From: an uncultured bacterium
GTDB taxonomy: Bacteria; Auribacterota; Tritonobacteria; UBA1439
DNA: 9,001 nucleotides
Assembly (NCBI GenBank): GCA_937858775.1
Contig: CALLYX010000095.1
Coordinates: 1 to 9,001 of the forward strand
Direction of reading: 5' to 3'
A program made the translations under genes and the position numbers. Positions 1 through 6,001 of this stretch are shown piece after piece. The notes beneath the pieces were generated by a model. That model did no database searches. It had not been told where the DNA came from and saw only the letters and a list, made by a program, of their open reading frames with translations. Position 1 is the stretch's first letter. The number at the start of each line of letters is the position of its first letter.

Positions 1-91
1 GGCCGCAGGCCAGCAATGCCGCGCTTTGAAACAGCCGGCGCCGGGGCAACATCGCTGGTTCGGCCGGTGTAGGGAGTGTGAACTGGTTCAT
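1..91 (-). CDS. N-terminus of an exported protein with Tat-like signal (cut by window edge)
   Basis: Only the first 30 codons are present, reading from an ATG at 91 to the window edge. The translation begins MNQFTLPTPAEP and then has PRRRLFQSAALLACG, a twin-arginine stretch followed by a hydrophobic segment, as in a Tat or Sec signal peptide. A second in-frame ATG just before the arginines (MLPRRR) could be the true start. It lies 9 bp downstream of the stop of the Bug-family gene on the same strand, so the two would be an operon. In Burkholderiales the gene after a Bug gene is often another exported binding protein or a metabolic enzyme, but 30 residues do not allow a family call. Codon use (CGG/CGC arginine, CTG leucine) matches the neighbouring Bug fragment and not the rest of the window. 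Confidence 0.55.
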   Translation of the reverse strand, partial: MNQFTLPTPAEPAMLPRRRLFQSAALLACG

Positions 92-100
92 GGTCGTTTT

Positions 101-475
101 TCAGTTGTCGATGGTGACATTGGCATCGCGCACCACCTTGCCCCACTTGCCGATCTCGCGCTGCAGGAACGCGCGCGCCTCGTCCGGGCTGCCGCCGCCG
201 GGTTCCACGCCCAGCGCGTCGAGCCGTTCCTGGATCGCCGGCGAGCGGATGATCTTGTTCAGCTCGGCTGACAGCTTCTCGACAATGTCGCGCGGGGTGC
301 CGGCCGGTGCCAGCACCATCGCCCAGGTGCTGGACGCAAAACCGGGCACACCGGCCTCGATCAGTGTCGGCACATCGGGCGCCACCCGCAGCCGTTTCTC
401 GCTGGCCATGCCAAGCGCCTTGATCTTGCCGGCGCGCACCTGCGCCATCGCCAGGGCGGTGATCGGTACGAACTG
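101..475 (-). CDS. C-terminal fragment of Bug/TctC-family tripartite tricarboxylate transporter substrate-binding protein
   Basis: About 125 residues survive of a protein that is normally about 320-330 residues. The product would be a periplasmic receptor that binds small carboxylates or similar solutes, sometimes feeding a TctAB transporter. The family is recognised from VRAGKIKALGMASEKR followed by PDVPTLIEAGVPGF, then LAPAGTPRDIVEKLSAELNKI and a C-terminal stretch with LGVEPGGGSPDEARAFL; these match the second lobe of Bug proteins. The stop is TGA at 101-103. Upstream the homology-like reading (QFVPITALAMAQVRAGK) runs to about 475 and then meets a TAG at 482-484, so the first 200 or so residues are missing. 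The ATG at 448 is internal and is not a real start. Leucine is mostly CTG and arginine CGC/CGG, unlike the DNA to the right. The loss of the N-terminus coincides with the junction to topoisomerase VI sequence. Confidence 0.85.
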   Translation of the reverse strand, partial: QFVPITALAMAQVRAGKIKALGMASEKRLRVAPDVPTLIEAGVPGFASSTWAMVLAPAGTPRDIVEKLSAELNKIIRSPAIQERLDALGVEPGGGSPDEARAFLQREIGKWGKVVRDANVTIDN

Positions 476-478
476 GCG
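463..478. other. Junction between two unrelated sequences (probable assembly chimera)
   Basis: Left of this point the minus strand encodes a Bug solute-binding protein. Right of it the plus strand encodes topoisomerase VI subunit B. Both genes are truncated at the same place, each losing its N-terminal part. The bases gaactgg (470-476) can be read as the Gln-Phe of the Bug protein or as the Asn-Trp of Topo VI-B, so the exact breakpoint cannot be fixed to the base and may sit in a short shared sequence. Codon style changes at the same point. No IS end, att-like repeat or tRNA is visible there. Confidence 0.75.
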
Positions 479-836
479 CGCCTACGGCCTCGCGCAGGCG
501 CGCGGCGCGCTCCCCTCGGGCCCGCTCACCCTGATGGTGCACATGGTCTCCGTCTGGGTCCCGTTCACCTCCGAGAGCAAGGAGGCGATCGCCCACTACC
601 CCGAGATCATGAAGGAGATCCGGCTGGGCCTCCAGGAGGTCGGGAGAAAGCTCAAGGCGTTTCTCAACCGTCGCTCCCGGATCGCCGACGCCGAGAAGAA
701 GAAGGCGTACATCCGGAAGTATCTTCCGCACATCGGGATCGCGCTGCGCGAGATCCTGAGGCTGGGCGCGGCGGACGAGGCGAGGGTGGTGCGGATACTC
801 ACGGAGATGCTGGAGAAGTCGAGGTCGATCGATTAG
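471..836 (+). CDS. top6B: DNA topoisomerase VI subunit B, C-terminal fragment
   Basis: About 121 residues of the GHKL ATPase subunit of type IIB topoisomerase VI, which normally has well over 500 residues. Subunit B binds and hydrolyses ATP and drives strand passage, while subunit A cuts DNA. The fragment starts at NWRAYGLAQ and contains the highly conserved block VWVPFTSESKEAIAHYPEI near the end of the transducer domain. It continues into the C-terminal helical part (EIRLGLQEVGRKL) and ends EKSRSID with TAG at 834-836. The Bergerat-fold ATP-binding domain and the H2TH domain are missing because the window switches to unrelated DNA at about 471. The open frame continues leftward to about 78 only by chance, antisense to the Bug gene. 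Subunit A follows after 55 bp on the same strand, the usual B-A order. Confidence 0.88.
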   Translation, partial: NWRAYGLAQARGALPSGPLTLMVHMVSVWVPFTSESKEAIAHYPEIMKEIRLGLQEVGRKLKAFLNRRSRIADAEKKKAYIRKYLPHIGIALREILRLGAADEARVVRILTEMLEKSRSID

Positions 837-849
837 CTTCGGCCCGGCG

Positions 850-868
850 GGGGGGCGTGCGGCCCCCC
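850..868 (+). repeat. Short perfect inverted repeat between top6B and top6A
   Basis: A 7-bp G/C stem (850-856 with 862-868) and a 5-nt loop lie in the 55-bp gap between the two topoisomerase subunit genes. There is no T-run after it, so it is not a standard intrinsic terminator. It could form an intercistronic RNA hairpin, or it may be chance in such GC-rich DNA. Confidence 0.35.
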
Positions 869-891
869 TGCGGCGGGGAAAGGCGGCTCGG

Positions 892-1980
892 ATGAGCAAG
901 GTCGCGGCGAAGATACGCAGCGCGGCGCAGGATATCTACCGGACGGTCCTCAGGAAGAGGAGGCCCTCGCTGGATCTCCCCGTCCGCTCGCTCGACAACG
1001 TCCGGTACAATCCCAGGGCCGGATACTTCGAGATAGGGCGCCGGAAGAAGGAGCGCACCCTTACCGTGGGGACCGCCAGGACCTTCGCCCAGTCACTGCG
1101 GATGATCTCGCTCTCGAACGATCTCCTCCGGCAGGGCGACATCGCCACGAAGAGGGAGGCGTATTACGTGTCGAAGAATTGGGGCGACGCCCGCTTCGAC
1201 GAGCAGCCGGAGTCGGACACGGTGATGGACGACATAGAGGCCCTCTTCGAGGTGAACCGGGAGCAGCTCGGCTTCATCCCCGAGGAGAAGGGGGGGGAGG
1301 TCGCGGGGAGGCTCACCGTGGTCGACCGCGACCCGGACACGGGGAGGAGGATCAAGATCGACTGCACCCGGTTCGGATCCGGGGCGTACTCGATCCCGAT
1401 CTCGGTCGAGGGGCTCGAGTTCCAGACGGGGGCCGGGTTCGTCCTCGCGATCGAGACGGCCGGCATGTTCCAGCGCCTCGTGAAACACAACTTCTGGAAA
1501 AAGGCGAACTGCATACTCGTCTCGATGGGGGGCGTCCCCACGCGCGCCTGCCGCCGCTTCGTCCGCCGCCTCGCCGACGAGAAGGGGATACCCGTCTACG
1601 CCTTCGTGGACGGCGATCCGTACGGTATCACCAATATCTACCGGACGCTGAAGGTCGGCTCGGGAAACGCCGCGCACATCAACCGCTTCTTTTGCGTCCC
1701 CCAGGCCCGCTACCTCGGCGTGACTCCGCAGGATATCATCGACTACAAGCTGAAGGACGCCACGCACCCGTTGAAGGAGGTGGACGTGAAGAGGGCCAGG
1801 GACGCCCTCGCGAACGACCCCTTCATCAAGCACGAGAAGGCGTGGCAGGATGCGATCCGGCAGATGATCTCGATGGGCGTGAGGGTGGAGCAGCAGGCGT
1901 TCGCCAAGCACGACCTGAACTACGTTGTCGACGTCTATCTTCCCAAAAAGCTCAAGAACCCCGAGAAGTTCCTGCCCTGA
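892..1980 (+). CDS. top6A: DNA topoisomerase VI subunit A (Spo11-like DNA-cleaving subunit)
   Basis: Complete, 362 residues, the normal size for this family. It forms the A2 core of the A2B2 type IIB topoisomerase, which makes staggered double-strand breaks and relaxes or decatenates DNA using ATP bound by subunit B. The winged-helix/CAP region (roughly residues 70-140) contains TKREAYYVSKNWG; the second tyrosine, Y92, aligns with the catalytic tyrosine of Spo11/Topo VI. The Toprim domain follows, with the glutamate E188 in VLAIETAGMF and the metal-binding DGDPYG at 240-245 (D240, D242). The C-terminal part (HPLKEVDVKRARDAL, then KHEKAWQDAIRQM) is also typical. The ATG at 892 is preceded by a purine-rich GGGGAAAGG (875-883) at a suitable distance. 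It is co-directional with top6B and almost certainly co-transcribed. It converges on the DHH gene with only 11 bp between stops. All catalytic residues are present, so the subunit looks functional. Confidence 0.95.
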   Translation: MSKVAAKIRSAAQDIYRTVLRKRRPSLDLPVRSLDNVRYNPRAGYFEIGRRKKERTLTVGTARTFAQSLRMISLSNDLLRQGDIATKREAYYVSKNWGDARFDEQPESDTVMDDIEALFEVNREQLGFIPEEKGGEVAGRLTVVDRDPDTGRRIKIDCTRFGSGAYSIPISVEGLEFQTGAGFVLAIETAGMFQRLVKHNFWKKANCILVSMGGVPTRACRRFVRRLADEKGIPVYAFVDGDPYGITNIYRTLKVGSGNAAHINRFFCVPQARYLGVTPQDIIDYKLKDATHPLKEVDVKRARDALANDPFIKHEKAWQDAIRQMISMGVRVEQQAFAKHDLNYVVDVYLPKKLKNPEKFLP

Positions 1981-1991
1981 CGCCCCCAGGC

Positions 1992-3068
1992 TCAGGCGGG
2001 CGGGGATGCGGCCGCCGCCTTCCGCCTCCTCAGCCCCGCGCACTGCTTGCGCCACTCGCGCGACACGGCCGCCTTCGCCTTCTCGTGGACGCGCGGGAGG
2101 CTCCCCTCGACGCAGGCGCCCGCGGCGAGCCAGTGCCCGCCGCCCCCGAGCTCCCCGGCGACGACGTTCACGTGGAAGAAGTTCTTCGACCGCATGCTCA
2201 CCTTTACCCTGCCCTCGGGAAGCTGGCGGAGCAGGATGACCGCCTCCACCGTCTTGATGGCGCGCACGTAGTTCATCAGGTAGTTCTCGGACGCCTCCGG
2301 GTCGGCGCCGGAGGCGTCGTACATCCTGCTCGTGAGCGTCATCCAGGCGATCTTCCCGCCGTGATCGAACCGCAGCGAGTTCAAGGCGTGGCCGAAGAGC
2401 GCCGCCTCCTGGGCGGTGTGCGTCTGGTAGAGCCTGTCGTACACCTCGTACGGCCTGACGCCGGCCTCCATCAGCTCGGCGATGATCCGGTGCGTCCCGG
2501 GGTCCATCTTGGTGTATATGAAACCGCCGCTGTCGGTGTAGATCGCCACGTAGAGGGCGAGGGCGATCCGTGGGTCGAGCCGACAGCCCACGGCCGTCCC
2601 GAGCCCGTGTATCAGCTTGCCCGTCGCCACCGCCCTATCGTCTACGAGGTTGATGTCGGCGAACGCCTCCTCCTCGGCGAAGACGTGGTGGTCGATCGCG
2701 ATCTTCGGGCAGGGGAGCGCGGGGACCAGCTCGCCCATCGCGCCGATGCGCGCAAGGGCGGACGTGTCCAACACGAACCACGCGTCGCACGGGCCGACCC
2801 ATGCGGCCCCTCCGCCCGGGGGGTAGATCTCGACGACGCCGTCGGGATCGATGAAGCGCAGGCGCCGTTGCGGCTCGTCGCAGTTCACCGCCCGCGCCTT
2901 CTTTCCCATCTGCCGGAGGAACCAGTAGAGGGCGAGCTGCGAACCGAGCGCGTCGCCGTCGGCGTGCTCGTGCCCGGTGATGAGAAAAGACGTTCCCCGC
3001 TCGATCAGGGGGACGATCTCCCCCCAAAACGCGATATCCGCGCCCGCCGCGGGCCGCATGACTCTCAA
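1992..3068 (-). CDS. DHH/DHHA1 phosphoesterase, NrnA-like (nanoRNase / pAp or pApA phosphatase type)
   Basis: 358 residues, slightly longer than NrnA-type proteins (about 310-330). The family hydrolyses phosphodiester or phosphomonoester bonds of very short RNAs, 3'-phosphoadenosine 5'-phosphate or cyclic-dinucleotide products, using two Mn ions in the cytoplasm. The motifs are in order: GHEHADGDALGS (32-43; H33, D37 and D39 correspond to H-x3-D-x-D), VLDTSALARIG (D101), the signature DHH at 126-128, YTDSGGF (D179), and the DHHA1 substrate-binding GGGGHWLAAGA (308-318). All metal ligands are present. The C-terminus ends in a basic, alanine-rich tail. The start is uncertain: a TTG at 3068 has GGAGG (3074-3078) 5 nt upstream, while the ATG at 3059 is 14 nt from it; choosing ATG shortens the protein by three residues. 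Transcription probably begins in the divergent intergenic region. The exact substrate cannot be told from sequence. Confidence 0.92.
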   Translation of the reverse strand: MRVMRPAAGADIAFWGEIVPLIERGTSFLITGHEHADGDALGSQLALYWFLRQMGKKARAVNCDEPQRRLRFIDPDGVVEIYPPGGGAAWVGPCDAWFVLDTSALARIGAMGELVPALPCPKIAIDHHVFAEEEAFADINLVDDRAVATGKLIHGLGTAVGCRLDPRIALALYVAIYTDSGGFIYTKMDPGTHRIIAELMEAGVRPYEVYDRLYQTHTAQEAALFGHALNSLRFDHGGKIAWMTLTSRMYDASGADPEASENYLMNYVRAIKTVEAVILLRQLPEGRVKVSMRSKNFFHVNVVAGELGGGGHWLAAGACVEGSLPRVHEKAKAAVSREWRKQCAGLRRRKAAAASPPA

Positions 3069-3172
3069 ATCCCCCTCCCCCCGCCCCCGAGGCTGCCACC
3101 CGGGGGGCCGGCGAGCCGCTCCAGGGTCTCGCCCGGGGCAGGCGGATGCCCTCCGCCCGCGCCGTATCCCTC

Positions 3173-3201
3173 TGGAAATCCCCCGTCGAACGGCGTATCA
3201 T
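3173..3201 (+). promoter_or_regulatory. Candidate sigma70-type promoter for the glycosyltransferase gene
   Basis: TGGAAA (3173-3178), a 17-bp spacer and TATCAT (3196-3201) give a moderate match to the -35/-10 consensus on the plus strand. The -10 overlaps the -10 of the opposing promoter, which would make the two divergent genes share an AT-rich core. The transcript would start about 30 nt before the ATG at 3240. Confidence 0.35.
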
Positions 3202-3205
3202 AGCA
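3197..3205 (-). promoter_or_regulatory. Candidate extended -10 promoter for the DHH gene
   Basis: On the minus strand this reads TGCTATGAT, an extended -10 element (TGn plus TATGAT), in one of the few AT-rich spots of the region. A -35 at 17 bp spacing would be TGGCGT (3220-3225), a poor match to TTGACA. The predicted leader to the DHH start is about 120-130 nt and contains a small perfect hairpin (3136-3140 with 3147-3151). Apart from this hairpin and the promoter signals, I see nothing in the 171-bp intergenic stretch. Confidence 0.45.
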
Positions 3206-3239
3206 CAACTGCCGCGATGACGCCACGGAGCGCCGCCCC

Positions 3240-4862
3240 ATGACGCACCGCACCGCGCGGGACATTCTCCTCCTCCTCGCCCTATGCGCACTCCTCTTTT
3301 TCCCCGGGGCTGCCTTTCGCGGACTCGCCGGGATGGAGTTCCGGACGGCCCTCTTCGTGCGCGAGATCCTGGCGCGCGGCCCCTCCCTGATCCCGCGGCT
3401 CGACGGCCTCCCGTACTTCGACTACCCCCCGCTCTACTTCCTCGCCGCCGCGCTCGCCTCCCGTCTCCTCGGTTCGATCACCCCGCTCTCCCTCGCCCTC
3501 CCCTCCATACTCGCCGCGGCGGGGACAGTCCTCCTCGCGTACCGGATGGCCGCCGGCGAACGGCCGGGGGCCGCGCTCCGGGCGGGGGCCGCCCTCGCGC
3601 TCACCCCCCTCTTCTTCTCCTGCGCATCCCGGGGGATCGTCGACCCGATGCTCGCCTTCTTCACCACGCTGACGATCGCGGGATGCCGGCGGCGCATCTC
3701 CACGGGAAGGAAGCGGTGGCTCGCCGCGGCTTGTCTCGGCCTCGCCGGCGGGACGCTCACGAAGGGGCCGGTCGGCGCGGCCTTGCCCATCGGCGCGGTT
3801 TCCCTCTGGCTCCTGGCGGGGCGCCGCGTCCGGCCGCTCCTCCGCCTCCTCCTTCCCCTTGGGATCTTCCTCGCCGCGCTCCTCTTGGCGTTCATCTCCG
3901 CAGCCGGGGGGGCCGCGGCGATCCGGCCCCTCCTGGAGGCGCAGTTCCTCGATCGCTTCGCGGACGAGGCGAACGCCCCGCCCCACTACTACCTGCTGGT
4001 CTTTCTAGCCGGGTTCGCCCCGTGGTCGCTCTTCGCGTGTGCCCCCCTCCTCGCCTCGGCCGGCCGGGCCTTCCGGGGGGACGGAGGCGAACGGCGCCGG
4101 CCCGGCCCGCTCTATGCCTCCTGGTTCCTGTCGGCGTTGGCGATCCTCACCGCCGCCCGCATCAAGCACTCCCGCTACCTCCTCCCCGCCGCCCCGCCGA
4201 TCGCCGTCCTTGCGGCTTTCTTCTGGGACGGCCTTCGCGCGGACGCCGCGCACGGCGCGGCCGCGGCCCTGGCGGCGTGGACAAGGCGCGCCTGTCTCGC
4301 CGCGCTCGCCGCCGGGGCGGCCGCCCTCGCCGTCGCGCCGCTCTTCATCCCCGTCTCCTCCGCCGCCCTCGCCTGCCTGCTCCCCCCCGCCTGTCTCCTC
4401 CCCCTCGCCGTCAGGCCCCTCCGCCGCGTGGGCGGCGCGGACGGGGCGTTCATCCTCATCGCATGGACCCTCTCCGCCGGCCTCCTCGCATTCGACCAGT
4501 TCGACGGGCCGAGGACGGCGGCGAGGGAGGAGGCCCGCCCGTTCGTGCACGCGGTCGAGCGCGCGGCGGCGGGGAGGAGGATCGTCTTCCACGGCGTCGA
4601 CAAGGACTCGGACGGCCTCAAGTTCAGATGGTGGCGGACCGGCGCGTCCCCGCTCTCCTTCACCGACTCGCTCCCGGACCTCCGCGCCGCCCTCGCGTCG
4701 CCGGCGATCCTCGTCGTCCCCTCCGCCTCGCGCGGGGCGGTCGAGCGGGAGCTCGGTCCGCGGCTGCGCCCCCTTCACGAGGGGGCACTCGGCAGGCGCC
4801 GCTGCGCGGTCTTCGATCTTCCCGTGACCGGCGGTCCGCCCGGGCCCCCGGTTCGAAAATAG
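3240..4862 (+). CDS. GT-C membrane glycosyltransferase, GT39/PMT_2 (ArnT-like) family
   Basis: 540 residues with roughly a dozen hydrophobic segments, starting with a membrane helix at residues 8-24. Such enzymes transfer a sugar from a polyprenyl-phosphate donor to lipid, glycan or protein on the outer face of the inner membrane. Recognisable blocks are MEFRTALFVREIL (32-44, first periplasmic loop with E33, the usual catalytic acidic position), IPRLDGLPYFDYPPLYF (51-67), SRGIVDPMLAFF (130-141), GTLTKGPVG (171-179), RFADEANAPPHYYLLVFLAGFAPWSLF (239-265) and RIKHSRYLLPAAPP (307-320). A soluble C-terminal part begins near residue 420. Relative to the common DE and EKPPLYYW forms it has ME and DYPPLYF. 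The ATG at 3240 has GGAG at 3227-3230, 9 nt upstream. Donor and acceptor are unknown; there are no neighbouring polysaccharide genes to suggest a pathway. Confidence 0.88.
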   Translation: MTHRTARDILLLLALCALLFFPGAAFRGLAGMEFRTALFVREILARGPSLIPRLDGLPYFDYPPLYFLAAALASRLLGSITPLSLALPSILAAAGTVLLAYRMAAGERPGAALRAGAALALTPLFFSCASRGIVDPMLAFFTTLTIAGCRRRISTGRKRWLAAACLGLAGGTLTKGPVGAALPIGAVSLWLLAGRRVRPLLRLLLPLGIFLAALLLAFISAAGGAAAIRPLLEAQFLDRFADEANAPPHYYLLVFLAGFAPWSLFACAPLLASAGRAFRGDGGERRRPGPLYASWFLSALAILTAARIKHSRYLLPAAPPIAVLAAFFWDGLRADAAHGAAAALAAWTRRACLAALAAGAAALAVAPLFIPVSSAALACLLPPACLLPLAVRPLRRVGGADGAFILIAWTLSAGLLAFDQFDGPRTAAREEARPFVHAVERAAAGRRIVFHGVDKDSDGLKFRWWRTGASPLSFTDSLPDLRAALASPAILVVPSASRGAVERELGPRLRPLHEGALGRRRCAVFDLPVTGGPPGPPVRK

Positions 4863-4865
4863 CAG

Positions 4866-4894
4866 TGGCGCCCCGCCGCCCCCCCTGCTACAAT
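4866..4894 (+). promoter_or_regulatory. Candidate extended -10 promoter for adenosine deaminase
   Basis: TGCTACAAT (4886-4894) is an extended -10 (TGn plus TACAAT), 22 bp before the ATG at 4916. At 17-bp spacing the -35 position holds TGGCGC (4866-4871), almost the same hexamer found at the same distance from the minus-strand extended -10 near 3200. It suggests that the deaminase gene has its own start site in the 53-bp gap after the glycosyltransferase gene. Confidence 0.45.
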
Positions 4895-4915
4895 GCGCAA
4901 AACCCGGGGTCGCGG

Positions 4916-6001
4916 ATGATTCCCACTCCCGATATCATCAGGTCGCTCCCCAAGGTGCTCCTGCACGACCACCTCGACGGCGGCCTGCGGGTCTCCACCA
5001 TCATCGAGATCGCCCGCAAAGAGAATATATCCATCCCCTCCGAGGATCCAGGGGAGCTCCTCGACTGGTTCCACCGCGGGGCGAACCAGGGGGACCTCGG
5101 GCTCTACCTCGAGACGTTCAAGGTGATCTACGACATCCTCCAGACGGAGGAGGCGCTCGAGCGCGTCGCCTACGAGTCGCTCCTCGACCTGAAGGCGGAC
5201 AACGTCGTCTACGCGGAGCTTCGCTTCGCCCCGTTCTTCCACACGAGGAAGGGGTTGACGCACGACGAGATCATGGAGGCGGTCCTCCGGGGGCTGCGGC
5301 AGGCCGAGAAGGAGACCGGGACGCGCTTCGGCCTCATCCTCTGCTCGATGCGCGGCAGCGAGTGGGCGATGCCGACGGCGGAGCTCGCCGTGAGGTACCG
5401 CGAAAGGGGGGCGGTCGGTTTCGACCTGGCGGGGGAGGAGGCGGGAAATCCCGCCAAGAAGGACCAGGCCGCGTTCGACTACTGCCTGCGCGAGAATTTC
5501 AACATCACCATCCACGCGGGGGAGGCGTTCGGCGCGAAATCGATCTGGCAGGCGCTCCAATACTGCGGGGCGCATCGGATAGGGCACGGGACGCGCCTGG
5601 TGGACGACTTCACCCTGGAGGGCGGGAACGTCGCCAGGATGGGGACGTTGGCCCAGTACATCCTCGACAAGCGCATCCCGCTCGAGTGCTGCCTGAGCAG
5701 CAACATCCAGACGGGGGCCGCCGAGAGTTTCGAGGCGCACCCGTTCAGGCTCTTCTACGGGAACCGGTTCCGCGTGACGCTGAACACGGACAACCGCCTG
5801 ATGAGCGACACCTCGATGAGCAGGGAGTTCGAGATCGCGACGCGCGCCTACGGCCTCACCCTGCGGGATATCGAGGTGCTGACGTTGAACGCCATGAAGA
5901 GCGCGTTCATCCACTACGACGAGCGCTGCGATATCATCTACCGGGTCATCAAGCCGGCGTTCGGGCGGGTCGCCTCCCCCCCTTCCCTCCGGGGGGCCTG
6001 A
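4916..6001 (+). CDS. add: Adenosine deaminase
   Basis: 361 residues, normal for the zinc-dependent TIM-barrel deaminases that convert adenosine (and deoxyadenosine) to inosine and ammonia in purine salvage. The zinc site is visible: H17 and H19 in LLHDHLDGGLR, H200 in ITIHAGE and D292 in LNTDNRLMS. E203 (HAGE) is the proton-donating glutamate and H224 in HRIGHGTRL is the histidine that activates water. The residue after the zinc aspartate is asparagine (TDNRLMS) rather than the second aspartate of mammalian ADA; to my knowledge this form is common in actinobacterial-type enzymes, as is HLDGGLR in place of HLDGSLR. The ATG at 4916 is the first in frame after the glycosyltransferase stop; the SD is weak. 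The last 53 bp overlap the convergent glycosylase gene. The C-terminal tail after IIYRVIKPAFG looks non-conserved. Confidence 0.94.
   Translation: MIPTPDIIRSLPKVLLHDHLDGGLRVSTIIEIARKENISIPSEDPGELLDWFHRGANQGDLGLYLETFKVIYDILQTEEALERVAYESLLDLKADNVVYAELRFAPFFHTRKGLTHDEIMEAVLRGLRQAEKETGTRFGLILCSMRGSEWAMPTAELAVRYRERGAVGFDLAGEEAGNPAKKDQAAFDYCLRENFNITIHAGEAFGAKSIWQALQYCGAHRIGHGTRLVDDFTLEGGNVARMGTLAQYILDKRIPLECCLSSNIQTGAAESFEAHPFRLFYGNRFRVTLNTDNRLMSDTSMSREFEIATRAYGLTLRDIEVLTLNAMKSAFIHYDERCDIIYRVIKPAFGRVASPPSLRGA

Noticed and set aside
78..836. Single 252-codon plus-strand open frame
   Set aside because: The first 130 codons are antisense to the Bug gene and carry no topoisomerase motif; only the part from about 471 is Topo VI-B. 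The frame is fused by the junction.
1978..2002. Bidirectional terminator between top6A and the DHH gene
   Set aside because: There are only 11 bp between the stops; the best stem is 5 bp and reaches into coding sequence without T-runs.
1093..2055. Long antisense frame across top6A (and similar ones at 4775-5914 and 1179-3203)
   Set aside because: Such long frames are expected opposite or beside real genes in very GC-rich DNA. The compositions are low-complexity and have no recognisable motifs.
3065..3265. Small minus-strand open frame of 66 codons upstream of the DHH gene
   Set aside because: It covers the promoter region, has no good SD, and its Gly/Pro-rich composition looks like GC-driven noise.
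3284..6001. 905-codon plus-strand frame as a deaminase fusion
   Set aside because: Its first 540 codons are an out-of-frame shadow of the membrane glycosyltransferase. Adenosine deaminase starts at 4916.
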